A program made the position numbers and the translations under genes. Source: Panax quinquefolius (lineage: Eukaryota > Streptophyta > Magnoliopsida > Apiales > Araliaceae). Taken from it: a DNA stretch of 64,000 bases. The stretch is from positions 122,845,573 to 122,909,572 of the forward strand of contig CM035168.1 of the NCBI GenBank assembly GCA_020205615.1, written 5' to 3'. Shown here in pieces: positions 20,303-33,071 of this stretch; the stretch's first letter is position 1, and each line of letters opens with the position of its first letter. Below the pieces are notes generated by a model. It was not told where the DNA came from and did no database searches. It saw only the letters and a list, made by a program, of their open reading frames with translations.

Positions 20303-23300
20303 TGTTAACGCCAAGATCTTTCTCCACGTCCCAATCACCAAGACGCGTCCAATATCCTGCACAATTCAACAAGTCAACACTAAAAGTTTGACTACCGACC
20401 AGTCGAGGGATAGCTTCCCGTGAGAGTCAAGACAAAGCGATCACAAGGTCAACAAATGGAGAGAAAATATTATCTATAAATATCCAGAGAGAGATATAGA
20501 ATTAGAATTTTAAATGAAATATATATATTTACCCTCTTATGTGATCTTAAATTTCACGATATTCCACTATCCCAGGTTCTGCCACCCACCACCTTCTCGA
20601 CACCTTTTTCCCTCACTTCCCGGCCACTTCAAATAGAGAAAAGTAAATAACCACCTTCAATTCTCATTATTGTTTTGTTTTCCATCGCCGCATTATCCGA
20701 AAGTCCCATCCTCATTAATGCCACGCAAAGAAAGTTTGTGATACACAATAGTCAAACGTCATTTCAAGCATAATGATTCTTTGGTCAAAGTTGGGTTAAG
20801 TGATAATTTGTATAATGGGCCAATATAATGACTGAGCCCAAATAATAAAAATGACCCAAGTTGTGAGACCCCAGATTTTATCAATAAAGATTTAAATTTT
20901 GTCAAAATAATTTTTAATATTATGGTGTGAATTTGAGATAATATTATAGTTGTGGGTAGATTTATAAATTTTGCAAAGTATGCAAGTGGTTATATTATAT
21001 TGGGTTTGGGAATATTCGGTTTAGTTAGGAATATTCGCATAACTACTCAATCATTGGTGGACCCTAATAATGTAATTATCATCGGATCGAGAAAACGACA
21101 AAAAATATTTTATGAAATAACGGCGGAAGTTTTACCGTTGATCATTGTTGAACTACTTCAGTAGTAAAAGACAAAGAATACGTGTGGTTGCGATAAGAAG
21201 ACACCGGTGATTGATTATCGACGCTTATGTGGTAAATCACTTTCGGTTTGATTCCATTATTGTCGATTAATAATATGAATTATTATATCGATAATGACGT
21301 TTTGTTTTATTCGTATTATTAACGTAATAAAATGTAAACATCTTTTATATATAAAATGTAATACTTTATTAAAGTTTATTCTATAAATGAATATATTATA
21401 TTTTATTATTATAAATACAGATATGTTTTGCAGATAAGATTGCATAGTGTTTTCAGATAAGTAAAATGTTTTTTATATAAATAGAATATATTATATTTTA
21501 TTTAAAAGATTTTTCTTTAAATATGGATCGTAAGATTAAAAGTAAATCAATCCTAATCGCTCATGGATTTAGCTTATTACGCATTCCATTTTCCTATAAA
21601 TAGAAATTTCGTCATTCCTTCATTATTTTCTTACTTAATTCATTGAAACTCTGTAGAGAGAAATTATAGTAGAGTGTTACTATAGAGAAAATTATGAAAG
21701 AAAGAAGAAATATTCGCTACTTCACTACTTCTATATTAGGTTCTTTTTTTTAGAAGGGTGTTATTCTTTCTTCTTCAAGAGAACTTCGTTATTCCATTCA
21801 TTATTATTCGTTAGAATAACCTCGTAAAAGTGGCATACCCTATACATAACCTTTTGTGATGTGGCATACCCTATACTTGGTGAAATCCTTATGTTATTCC
21901 ATCGCTTATTATTCATTGAATAACTCAGATAATGTGATTACCCTATACTTGGTGACATTCTTCTATTATTCGTTGGAACATCCACGCTCATGTGTTTTAC
22001 ACCGGACCGGTTCCGCTTTTTATTATTCTCATTGGAACATCCATTCATGTGTTTTACACCGGACCGGTTCCGCCTTTATCATTCTGGGTTGAATATCCTA
22101 TCATGTGTTTTACACCGGATCTGGTTCCATCTTTATTATTCTCGTTGGAACATCCCGCTTCTGCGGTGAATTTCACCCGACCGGTTCCGTTATTATTATT
22201 TCATTGGAATAACTGCGTCATCTGCACCGCATGCACGGTGATTTCTTTTGTTATTCCATTCTTTATTATACCCGGTTGGTTAAAATTTTGACTTCTATAC
22301 TCCATGAAATTAGTAGAATATCCTCGATATTTGCGTTTCATCCAAAGATATCTTTTCATGGAAATATTCTTTCGATCATTCTTGAATTTTACTTTACTTA
22401 AACAAAGATCGTGTCGACAATTTGGACGTTAATAATTCATGGATTAAATAATTCTTGAACTTGTTTTATTGAATTATTATGTCATCATCATCATCCTCAT
22501 GTTATATTATGTTATCTTTGGCTTACGCAAGCATAGATGAACTTAGTATGATTATGACTGAGGATCATTTAAGATAATCACGACTTGATATAAATGATGT
22601 GACAAAAGTCCTCGTGGCTGTAATGCAAGAATGGATAGTTTTTGGTATGATTATGACTGTGGGTGATTCTAAGATAGTCATGACCATTGATAATTTGATG
22701 AAAATCCTCGACCGTGGTACATGGATGATTAGATGTGGTGGTTTATTTATTGTCGAGTCTCAAATGATAAAAATTGATGAAAACCTTTAAAACCTAAAAG
22801 ATAGTAGATTTTATTCTCTACTTGACTCGATAATGGATCAGATATTCACCGCAGCTTAAACCTGGTTGTCATTGTATTTTATCGGTTTAACATTGTTCAA
22901 GGCTAATGATAATTTATTCTCGCATTATCTTAGTCATAATATTTCTCATCGGGCTAGTCGAGCTCACCCTTTCTTTCACCGTTTTCTTCGTGAAATGAGA
23001 ACATATGGGACGAGCCTGGGAACGTAAGTAATGGTCCGAGAGGATAAGATTAGTAGTCCTCACTATTCGTGAAATAGTGTGATAATAGTTGTAATGAGGA
23101 CTCCTTTTGAGTTTGTATAATATCTAGTAGACAATATTTGTATTCAAACTCACAGCTTTATGTCGATTGTATACCTACAATTATATTAGTAAGTCAGATT
23201 TGAATTTATGTACCATGTAAGTGGCGCACCCAAGATGGGTGACGATATACCTAATTTTGGGGCGCCACACAAGTGACCGGATCCAACCATGACTTAGCAT

Positions 23301-23363
23301 AACATGATCCAAGGAGGAGCCTAATAATTTTTACCAATAAAGAAAAAGGATTATGGCCCAACA
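20303..23363 (-). repeat. 3' LTR of the Tat-like element, split by a nested insertion
   Basis: Without the insertion at 20862-23269 and its extra target copy, the two pieces (20303-20861 and 23275-23363 plus target) make an LTR of about 648 bases. The partner at 33072-33709 is 638 bases. On the plus strand it starts TGTTAACGCC and ends GGCCCAACA; on the element strand it starts TGTTGGGCC. Confidence 0.9.
20862..23269 (+). mobile_element. Solo LTR (family B-like) nested in the Tat-like LTR
   Basis: It runs from TGTGAGACCCC to GGGGCGCCACA and is flanked by CAAGT at 20857-20861 and 23270-23274. The target sequence is uninterrupted in the other LTR at about 33609-33614 (CCCAAGTGACC), so the pre-insertion state is preserved in the same window. 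A TATAAATA promoter core is at 21595-21602. The same ~70-base array as in LTR B spans about 21785-22270. It is related to 13538-15986 but diverged. Confidence 0.93.
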
Positions 23364-23376
23364 TTACCCCCCTAGT
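23364..23376 (-). other. Polypurine tract of the Tat-like element
   Basis: On the minus strand the sequence ACTAGGGGGGTAA directly precedes the LTR start TGTTGGGCC. A purine-rich run at this place primes plus-strand DNA synthesis and confirms that the element points to the left. Confidence 0.7.
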
Positions 23377-23873
23377 CTTATATTAAACAGGTGTTTAATG
23401 AAAGACTATAAAAAAGATATAGCCTGTGACGTAACCATCTATGATAAGTCATAAGAGATCCAAAGTAAAACTTGCCAAAGCCCAAATTGTCATCAGTATG
23501 TAGTGAGAAACCCAATAGACGTAAGCCCACGAAAAGTGAAGATATTTAGGTCTAAAACGATTTAAACCCTTCCCATTCATCATCATTGCGTTGAATTAAA
23601 TGTGTCGCCCTTAATTACCGTAAGTAACTGTCAAGATAAAAGGTAAACTTTACCAATTCCGACGGCACGGCTTTTACTCGCTAATTCAAAATTTGAACCT
23701 TAGAGCTTTCTTCTTCTCTCGCAAATTTCTTTCTCTCGCTTCACAAAATCGAAAACAATGGTGACCGAAACCTCTAGCCGTAACTCTCCTCTTCGTAACT
23801 CCCATTAAAGATCGCTTTCTCCCAACCCAAACCCTAACCAAGAGGGTTCAAGTTCCAACCTCAATCATCCACC

Positions 23874-26212
23874 ATGGGGGAAACCCTTATCCGACTTCCT
23901 CTACTCGATTTCTTCAAAGACGGGAACAATTTCCTAACGCCAACATCCGGTTCTTTCACACCGAATCGGAAATATGCACGCTCAGGAGTCGTTATCGATT
24001 CCGACATGTATGCAATAAGGCCCTCCCCTCCCTCAAGAAGCGATGCATCAAATGACCGGACGGTTGGGTCGCCATGCTCGTCACTCTTCTAGAAAAGGGA
24101 GTTCGCCTCCCTCCATGTCTTCATCATTACCCTTTTAAGGTTTATAGGAGTGGGCTTCACCAACCTAGTGCCCAACTCCTACATCCACATCTTGGCATTT
24201 ATTGCCTTCGCCATGAACTTGGGATTACTCCCTCTGTTGACATCTTCTTCACCTCTTCTCCATTTGGTAGGTCTCGAGAACGAGGCTTCAAAGTGTCGAA
24301 GCAAGCAATCTCCTCGACCCAACACTGTGTTCGAGAGGAGACTCTCGATGAACACTCCTTCCAAAGAACAAAGGTTGGCATGAGAAGTGGTTTTTCATTA
24401 CGGGACTCGAGATCTTCTTCTTCCAGTGATGGACCACCTCTCGACCAAGTCTCGCACGACTTTGGGGACATATCCAAGAAGAGCGTGAGGAGATGGCAGA
24501 TTTCTTGAGGAAAATTCTCCAAAAGAATGGAGTTTCACACTATCGACCAAACAAGCCTCGGTTATACAACCACAAATGTAAGTTTTGATTAATCCTCAGA
24601 ATATAATTTTCGAGCTATATAAATGATACATATTCTGATGTGTGGTTTTTTGCAGTATCTCTGATCAAACCGACTTCCCTGGAGGTGAGAGACCAGGAAG
24701 ATTTTTTGGCAGGGGAGAATGCAGATGCAAGTGAAGAGCATCCGGCAGAAGAATCTTCCCAGGTTAACCCTCCTACTGCCAACCCTCCAACTTCTTTCCT
24801 TCAAACTGACGAACCTCAAACTGACGAACCCATTATTCCCGAAGAAAACCTTCGACCTCGCCGAAGAAAGAGATCCGCCAAACGAACCAAAACCACCCAA
24901 CCAGAAACAAACCCTGACATTGATCCCAAACACTTCAAGCAACCCCCAAACAACCTCCTCAACTAATCTCAATCCTCCAACCTCCGAACCTATCCCTTGA
25001 GAGAGAAGCCTTCTCGATATTCCTTCGCACGATCGGGCCAAGGTCCTTCGTAAAGAAAATAAGAACCAAAATAACTCCTCGATCGCCAAGAGCCGAGTCC
25101 CTACCTCTTCTGGTTGTCATTCCTCCGATCACATCCACGTAAACCCCCTGTTCTCGATAATGAACCAACCGTCAATCCGCACTCCTTCCGAAAAAGAAAA
25201 CACCATCGACATTCACCTTGGTTCATCTCCTGCTCCTCGCCAACTCCTCGAACGCACACCGCCTCGATCTCCTTCTCCCGAAAACCATACACGTAGACCC
25301 TCACCCCTTCGCTGAAGAACCTCCACCTTCTCCGCCAAAGAGAACCAACCACCGAGATTGATCGGAAGCCATGGCCTCTCCAACAATGTGCCCCCGACTA
25401 ATGCTCATTTTCCATTCCAACTGCTCAACACCTTTGTTCGTGAAACCGACGCATCATCTGCTCGAACATTCGAATGGAGATCTACTCAAATAAGGTATGA
25501 GCTACTTGGCGAAGGTAAACGAAAGTAGTATCTTTTTATTTTCGAATTTATCTGCATGTTTATATATCAAGACCGATCAAATGATATTGGAAATACATGT
25601 GCCAATGCAAGTGTTCGGACGTCTTCGCCCAAGATCTCTCGGTCAAGCAGGAAGAAGAGATCTTGAGGAAGGAGAATGCCATGTCAAGTCTCGCCATCAA
25701 GCGAAGGAGAAAACTCAACGTGAATGCCTTCTTCATAAAAATGAAGGTCTTCAAAAAGAGTTAGCCCAAGCCCAAGGAGAGATGAAGGCCTCCAAGGAAG
25801 AATCAAGTCAACTAAAGCACAAAGACGAGGAGATCGTGAAAATGAACGTTGACTTGGTTCAGAGGAGCGAAATAAGGATGGAAAAGATCGAGGAGCTAAA
25901 GGCTGATGCGAAGATCTTGACCAAGACTATCCATAAGCTGGAGGCAGCAGAAACTCGTCACACGAAAGTAGCGGCTCAAACTCAAGAGGAAACCGAGAAC
26001 TCAAGGCTCTTTGGGACCTTGGGCCCCCATTAACCGACGACCTTCGCAAACAAATATGCGAAGAGTACCGGAACTCGGACGAGATCAATGGAGAAATAAT
26101 GAAGATATACTCCGAGAGTTATGAGCTTTGCCGAAATCGTGGCAAGGAGAAGTCGCTCACGTACCAACTGGACCCATCCTTACTCGATTCTTCAGACGAA
26201 GATGGAGCCTGA
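23874..26212 (+). pseudogene. Antisense ORF of the Tat-like element: gypsy-type transposon domain plus coiled coil, apparently spliced
   Basis: This lies opposite to gag-pol, between integrase and the 3' LTR. After a start at 23874, the region 24060-24480 encodes in shifting frames a domain resembling the plant 'putative gypsy type transposon' family (PF04195-like): LVPNSYIHILAFIAFAMNLG, then a Trp-His-Glu-Lys-Trp-Phe-Phe segment near 24372-24395. An intron 24578-24655 has GTAAGT and TTTTTTGCAG ends. A Pro-rich acidic stretch follows (24660-24966). A second possible intron begins GTATGA at 25492 and ends GCAAG near 25610. The last part (about 25610-26030) is a Glu/Lys-rich coiled coil, and the reading ends with an acidic DSSDEDGA tail at 26212. 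Frames are broken in at least three places. Its role is unknown. Family assignment is by eye. Confidence 0.6.
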
Positions 26213-26559
26213 AGCTGATGTTTTCTGTTTATGTCTTTTCTGTCTTTAATTTACAACATCTGTAAAAATTGTCAATAGTGTAATTAAATTAAATATTTAA
26301 TGAAAATGGCTTCATTCCTTATGACTTCAAGATATTTATTATCCGCCAATACTCCAATATTTCATTAAGTGAAAAATGCACCAACCCCTTCACGTAATTT
26401 GAACCTAAACTATTTAGTAACAACTAAACATGCCATATAATGGATGAAGTGTAAGAATGAAGCTTCCGAACTCAACACTTAGAAAAATTTTAGGTAATAA
26501 AGTAAAGGGATACTTATTAGTTAAGTGTGAGACATATCTCGCTTCGTCAGAATTTGTTT

Positions 26560-27030
26560 ACCCCTAAAGGCCTAATAAAACCAAAAGATGACATTTCGCT
26601 TACCACAAAGGGCCCGATAAAGTCTAAGTGTCAACAATTTCCTACCACGAAGGGCTCGATAAAGTCTAAGTGTCGACAATTGCCTACCACGAAGGGCTCG
26701 ATAACGTCTTAAAGATGACACTTGCCTACCACGAAGGGTCCGACAAGGTCTAAGTGACCACCGGGCCGAAAAAGGTCGCCATCGAATGGCCGCAATGAGT
26801 CCAATTCAACCTCCTAACACCAATGACGCTTTGCTTTACCACGAAGGGCCCTCGACAAACTCATAAGGACCACTCACCGAAAAGGTCGCCATCGAATGGC
26901 CAATGAGTCCACTCGAACCTCCTAACACCAATGACGCTTTGCCTACCACGTAAGGGCCCGACAAACTCATAAGGACCACCGCCGAAAAGGTCGCCATCGA
27001 ATGGCCAAATGAGTCCACCCAACCTCCTAA
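26560..27030. repeat. Tandem repeats between integrase and the antisense ORF
   Basis: The motif CCTACCACGAAGGGC recurs at about 26598, 26640, 26685 and 26727 with ~43-base spacing. It recurs at about 26835 and 26941 in a longer ~105-base unit that also includes GGTCGCCATCGAATGGCC and ATGAGTCCA. This is a nested tandem array made from one core word. Hypervariable tandem repeats in this part of Tat-clade elements are known as a source of satellite DNA. Confidence 0.75.
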
Positions 27031-27449
27031 CTTCGATGGTCCGATCAAGAATGAAGAAAAAAATTTTCGAGAAAAAGGAACTTTTATTGATGATGACATA
27101 AATATTTACAAACCTTCCCATATACATACATCATTTCTCATCGAAAGTATTTTCTAAGCCCGCCAATGCGTACAAGTATTCTTAATTCACGACCCATCTA
27201 ATGCTTTCAATCGATAAGTTTCCTGGGCTTTTAAGACTTTCTATTATTTCATACTATCCTTCCTGGGTTTGGCATCAACTTTCCTATATTCTCGAGGTGT
27301 AGATGCTTCTTATTTCTCCGAGGACAAAATCTCCCACTTCAAACCTTCGACATTTTACCCCTTATTATAATGCTTAGCCACTCTTCACGATAGTCGCCAA
27401 CCCGATTAAGGTCAATTTTCTTACTTCTTCAAGTAAATCAAGATTGGCC

Positions 27450-28450
27450 TTAAGCCCTTCCTCATCAGATATTTCTCTCGAATCGGGTCGACCAAGACCG
27501 GGAGATCCAATTTCAACTGGACTAAGGCATCGCATTCATAGCCGCCTAAAAGGTGAATCCTCGTCAGTCAGTAGTCCCTGAGTAGTTCGATAAGCCCACA
27601 ACACGCTAAGTAGCTCCTCCGCCATCTACCCTGGCTTCATTCAATCAAGGCTGATCCCATTCAACAGCCGCTCGTTAGTCACTTCAACTTGTCCATTCGA
27701 TCGTGGATGAGCCATCAAGTCTTTTCTTTGTCAATCCCCAGTTCTTTCAAGAATGCCTCAAATTTCGATCCTACAAATCAAGCGCCCGTTATCCAATATT
27801 AGCACCTTAGGGATCCCGGCGAAACACCACGACTCCTTTATAAACTTTAAGCACTCCTCGTTCGTTATCGACCAAAGTGGTTTTGCTTCCACCCACTTAG
27901 TCATATAATCAATAAGAACTATGACGGTCGACCGACCTTTAGCTTTCTTGTGAGTGGACCCAAAGATATCAACCCCTGCACAAAGAAAGGGTATAGGAGA
28001 TAGGATCGAGTATAACTCTTCCGTGGTCGATGGGATCTGACATTATTGAGTGACATTTCTCACACTTTCGACGAATCAATTCGCTTCTTTGAAGATAGTA
28101 GGCCAAGAGTATTCTTGGCGAAGTACTTTATAAAGCTAATGACTTAGCCGCCTATACGGTCGCCACAGATACCGCCACGTATATTTTTCAAGAGCATATT
28201 CATATTTTCGGATGGAGTCAAGCATTTCAATAATGGAGATGAGAAAGCTCGTTGAACAGATCTCCATCAATCGTAACAAAATTCGCACTTTTATACTTAA
28301 TTTTTTCTTGAAAGCATCCGATCCGAAGGTAAGACGCCATCCGCCGAGATACTCTATATATGGAGTCAACCAAATAGCTTGGTTCATTAATGCACATTAC
28401 CGATTCATAATGGACACTAGGATGTTGCAAAGTTTCTAAATAAACCGACC
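27450..28450 (-). pseudogene. Integrase of the Tat-like element, decayed
   Basis: On the minus strand a cysteine-containing zinc-finger remnant (RRKCEKCH, near 28050-28075) is followed by the catalytic core start (DIFGP near 27960-27975, then VLIDYMTKWVE at about 27885-27920). The second aspartate region (VLILDNG) is near 27795, and the NGQVEVTN segment near 27675. Order and orientation agree with the upstream RNase H. Several stops make it nonfunctional as written, though some fall at CAG/CTG-like sites. Confidence 0.65.
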
Positions 28451-28459
28451 CATCAAAAA

Positions 28460-29013
28460 TGTTAACATCCGTAGTGGCTAATTTGGAAAGTGCATCAGCA
28501 ATTGAATTGTTATTACGCTCGATCCCTTGAAACTCATAAGATTGGAAATACTGAAGTTGTTCCTTCAATTCTGTTAGATATTTGATCATTTTTGGGCCTC
28601 GAGCTTCATATTCCTCAGAAAGTTGCTTAACGATTAACTGAGAATCACTAAAGATGATTATTCTTTGCACTTCAAGACTCTTTGCCAGTCGTAATCCTGC
28701 AAGGACCGCTTCATATTCAAATTTCCGTTGTTTGTCGCTTTGAACCGAAATCGATGGCTCTGTCAGACTTGAATCCTCCGGACTCGCCGAATGATCCTCG
28801 CACCAATCGACATCCGTGGTAGAAGACCCATCTCAGATACAAATGGCCCAAGAACTCGTCTTCAAGAATCAGAATCGCCTCGTCCGATCCTTCAGCTTCT
28901 ACCACAACTTCATCAGCTTCAGAAAACGAGCATTCAACAACAAAATCAGCCAAGGCTTTCCCTTTGATGGCGGTTCGGGGATGATATTCAATGAAAAATT
29001 GTGACAACTCCAT
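28460..29013 (-). pseudogene. RNase H of the Tat-like element
   Basis: The best-preserved part of this pol. The minus strand reads LSQFFIEYHPRTAIKGKALA (end of the reverse-transcriptase connection, 29010 downward). After a frame change come a Lys-Phe-Glu-Tyr-Glu-Ala segment and the IIIFSDSQLIVKQL motif at about 28625-28665, with the catalytic aspartate in SDSQ. The NNSIADALSKLA motif at about 28480-28515 supplies the last aspartate. This layout is that of retroviral-type RNase H. A stop separates the first part from the rest. Confidence 0.75.
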
Positions 29014-29019
29014 AGTCCA

Positions 29020-30432
29020 CGCAGCCTAATCTCCCCGACACCTCGTGTTTGCCCATAATCTTCTTTAAAGGTCGATTCAGATACACTATTACCAATCTAC
29101 CCGAAGTATTGCCTAAGCTTTCGACTAGCAGCTTATTAAAGCAAAAGCAAACTTTTCAATGTTCGCACCTTGTTTCAAAGATCTCAAGGACACGGCTTAC
29201 ATAATAAACCGGTGTCGCTTATTTCAACTTCACGCACTAAACCGCCGCTTCCTACCGCCAATGAACTAGCCGCTAAGTACAAATATAAAGGTTCAAGAGA
29301 ACGGCTTCACCAACAAAGGCGCCAAGATAAATAGGACTTGATGCTCGAAAGGCGCCCTCACATTCAAGTCCATCAAATGTCTTTGCATTCTTCTACCTTT
29401 CAATGTATCAAAGAACGGTAGACATCTTTCCACGACTTGGACATAAACCTCCTCAAAGTCGCAATCCTTCCAAATGACGTTGAACATCTTTAAATGACCG
29501 AGGAGTCTTCATGTTCAGGATCGCTTCAATCTTTTCGTGATTGGCTTCGATTCCTCTCTCGATCGATAAGATAACCCGTAAATTTGCTGCACCCTAGACC
29601 AAGGTGCACTTTAGTGGGATTCAATCTCAAATCAGGCCGATTTAATCGTCTCAAAGCATTCTTCTAAATCATCCAGATGTTTATGTATTCAACATACTTT
29701 TGACAATCATGTCGCCTCACGACACCTCCACATTCTCGCCAAATTGATATCTCAAAAACACGGTTCATCATCCTCGATATGTGGGTCCGGCATTGATGAG
29801 GCCAAGGTCATTTTCTTATAAGATATATTTAACGATGCGTAATGAACGCCGCCTTTTCAGATATCTTCTTGCACATGGAAATTTAATGATATCCAGAGAA
29901 TACGCCCATGAAACTTAATAAAGCATACCCCAAGTGGCATCGATTAGTTGGTCAATGTGGGTAGAGGGTAGAAATCTTTCTGACAAGCCTTATTTAAATC
30001 AAGATAGTCGACGCAGACTCGCCATTTACCATTTTGCTTCGCAAAGACCACATTCGCCATCCATGCGGGTAGTCAATCTCAAGATGAAGTCTCCGCCAAC
30101 AGCTTTTGTAATCTCTTCATCAATTATTCACGACGCTCAAAGCGAAAATCCTCCTCTTCCGTTTGACCGCTTCTTCGACGGGTTCACCTCCACCGATGCT
30201 CGCCGATATCCCCTGCTTCCCCTAAGATATCCCGAGGCTCCCATGCGAAAATATCAACATAGCTTTGCAAGAGCTCCATGAGGTTCGTCCGGAGAGGTTC
30301 CGGCATACCCGAACCTATTTTCACCGTTTTGTTTGCTTTGCCCGGGATGAGCTCTATCTTCTCCGTTTCTTCAGCTGGCATGACCAATGGTTCGGAACTA
30401 CTCTCTGTGAAAGGTTCGATCTCTATCGCCAT
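29020..30432 (-). pseudogene. Reverse transcriptase of the Tat-like element, decayed
   Basis: The minus strand begins with LRTNLMELLQSYVDIFAWEP (near 30320-30265), the segment before the polymerase. Around 30060-29985 it shows the ANVVFAKQNGKWRVCVDY segment and DLNKAC. The catalytic YVDD box expected near 29730 is disrupted, although the flanking DMIVKS reading is visible. It has many frameshifts and is not functional as written. Confidence 0.7.
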
Positions 30433-30674
30433 ACCGCTTCGCTTCGATATTCCTAATTCTCAAGTGATCACAACATTTCTATAACATCTTCTGGCCAGAT
30501 CCAAATCCCCCTTCACCTCGCCGACCCCATGAGCCATAGGAAATTTGATTTTGAAATGAGGAATAGAGGTCACAGCTTGCAAAACAATTAAAGCAGGCCT
30601 TCCCAAAATAAGATTATAAGGTAATCTACATTTACAACATAAAATTTGCAAATAATTTCTACCGTTGGGGCTGC

Positions 30675-30911
30675 TCAAGAAGACCGGCGGATTCGATAGT
30701 TCCACCACCTTAACCGGTCATTACTAAAACCATATAAAGGAGATTCCCGTCCCAACTCCATTTTTCGCCCATCCAGTGCATCCTCCGATAAGCGTGGGCA
30801 TACTGTAATATCTACGTAAGACCCATTATCCACCATCATCCGCTTCATATCTACCGAATCCACTTCAGGCAGCCAACACCAATGATCCTCGTGCGGTTCG
30901 ATAATTTCCAA
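30675..30911 (-). pseudogene. Protease region of the Tat-like element
   Basis: The peptide contains VDSVDMKRMMVDNGSYVDI, matching the Tat-type aspartic protease, in which the usual Asp-Thr-Gly-Ser is replaced by Asp-Asn-Gly-Ser. A SPLYGFSND segment follows. It lies correctly between gag and reverse transcriptase. One frame survives for 78 codons. Confidence 0.65.
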
Positions 30912-31169
30912 GGGTAGTCTTCATCAAGAAAAGAGATTACCGAACTCGGATAAGGTCTCTCGATCTACCGAGGAGGGTACCGCCATCGTACGACCGAATC
31001 CAAATAGCTTTTGCCGCTTTTTTCCAACGAGTTTGCTGTAAGTACCCCAAAGATGACATCTATCACGTGCCTTACAGTCCGTTCGGAGCGTGTAACACTT
31101 GGTCGAATCGGTTGAGCTACTGAAACAGCCCTCCGTCTCCATTGTTGATTGGTTCTCGCGTACCACATA

Positions 31170-32900
31170 TCGAATTAAAGCACCGCCAGACCTTCCTTTC
31201 AATAAAGTCTTTCAAACTAGCACGATCGTGTCAGATCACGATTCAAGCTTGATGATAATCACAATACTTACGAGAATTCCTTTTCCAGCTTAATGTTATC
31301 TCGAGGTGGTTCGAAAATAGGTCGATTCTTAATTTGATCCAAGATAATGACACATGCCTCAGATTAAGGTCGTGGTACGTTCTATTCACTCGTTGAAGTT
31401 GGAGCAGATTTAACGCCCTCCACCCCCGCCTCCAATTATTAAACTTTTTCGACCGCCTCGTAGCTTAGGCTTCTTTATTACCTTCATTCTTTCTCCGATC
31501 TTTATCGCCTTCATCCCGACCGTCTCCCCCAGTTCATTCAAGCAGGACGTTTAAGGTCGCCCATAGCTTCCTCCACCACGATATAACCTTCACTTTGTCA
31601 AAGGCCCTCAAGAAGACTCTTGGGGTGATGAAACATCAACTTCTTCACTAACTTCTCCGATTCGACCAGATCTAACCCATTTCAAACAAATCCAACGGCT
31701 TGTAGATCATTTAAGTCTCACACCGCCCATCGCTTCACTAATCTCTTCACATATCGCCCAAAGACTCATTCTAAACCGTCGAACTCGAGCCAACGAACCA
31801 CTGGTTTTCCCTTCTTTGTTGCTCCCAAAGCGAGCATGAAATTTATCGCACATATCCGCCCAAGATGAAATCAATCCGAGGGCAAAGTCCCCATCCACCG
31901 GGGCATCCTTTCTAAGTGTTGTGACAAAAGTATGACACTTAGCAAAGATCGCTAAAGTCATAATAATCCATCACCATCGAACGCCTCGATCAGGGTCATA
32001 GGATCCCCGATCCATCATAACTCTCAATACGGGCAACTTAGTGGGGTCATTTTTTCTCTAAGAATCTCCGCGGAAAAAAGGGATTCCTTCTTTCTCAAGT
32101 GTCCTTCGTCTTTCGTATTTCTAAAGTTCGCTCAAGTTCTTTTAACTCTTTAACCAAATAATCTACACCTTCCGTCGAGATGATGCTTCCTTTTCCGATG
32201 ACTCCTTTCTTCTATGAAGAGAATTCGGCTTTCAATATGTAACCTTCAACTCTGAAGGGCTTCTTCTTGATGACGAGTGTCTAGAGAGGGTGTACCCTCA
32301 AGAGATTTCTGGAGTACAATCTCTAGATATGCTTCGCTTTCAGGTTTCGGGCATCGAGGCGAGAATGTGCAACAACAAGGGCTCTCTTTGTGGTTTCAGA
32401 GAGTACGATCCTCGATCGACCTCTTCGTTCCTCCTCCGACCCCGCTCCTTAGAATCGACAGGGGTGATGTACCTCCTCGATCTTTGAGGAGTAGGGCTTC
32501 GGATCTTCTTCTTTCTCGATTTTGGCCTCGAGACTCTCGCCCCGAATGAACAAGTTCTTTTCACTTTTGTCCTCGCTTTCTTCTGACCGATTATAACCGA
32601 AGTTCTTCATCTCTCAACTCATTATTCGCCATCCGCTCAACCTATATCTTGTCTTTGTTTCACAAGTACTTTCATAGCTTTATCCGCTTCATCAACCATC
32701 TTGGCTAGTCGTGAAGCCTTTTTCATCTTGGTCTTCTCAGATCGAAGTTCCCAGCGAAGTGCCTTCTACTCGCTTCCGATCGTGGCCGACGCTTTATCAA
32801 GTAGGGTAGACTAACCCACGCTTAGCCTTACCCATCTTCTTCAATCGAAAATCTTCGGGGATCGTTTGACTGTGGCTTTGCATTTGAACACTTATCACGG
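31170..32900 (-). pseudogene. gag of the Tat-like element, decayed
   Basis: The clearest portion is 31961-31707, which encodes the capsid-like gag domain, including SSWADMCDKFHARFGSNKEG and a SLARVRRF segment (retrotransposon gag family). Downstream, near 31280-31180, a KYC-x2-H-like remnant and the SLKDFIERKV segment mark the region between gag and protease. Upstream, 32050-32900 is charged and coiled-coil-like. Frames are interrupted throughout. Confidence 0.65.
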
Positions 32901-33071
32901 CCCCAAACGATCCTTAATGCATAATTCTGGTGTCGATTCACCGGCAACCCTCTACCGCCTCTTCAGTGTAGGTGTTCTACTCTTCACCATGAATATCGAC
33001 GTAGAACAAACACGGATTGTGATTGAAAATATTCAAGACACTAGAACTCGCCCTCCTTCTAAGCGCCTTAA

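Noticed and set aside
13538..23269. The LTRs at 13538 and 20862 considered as the two ends of one element enclosing the H2A gene
   Set aside because: Each has its own complete target duplication (GTAAA and CAAGT), and they are clearly diverged, so they are independent solo LTRs.
24589..25089. 166-codon minus-strand ORF in the Tat-like element
   Set aside because: It is a shadow of the plus-strand Pro-rich part of the antisense ORF, is low in complexity and matches no gypsy protein.
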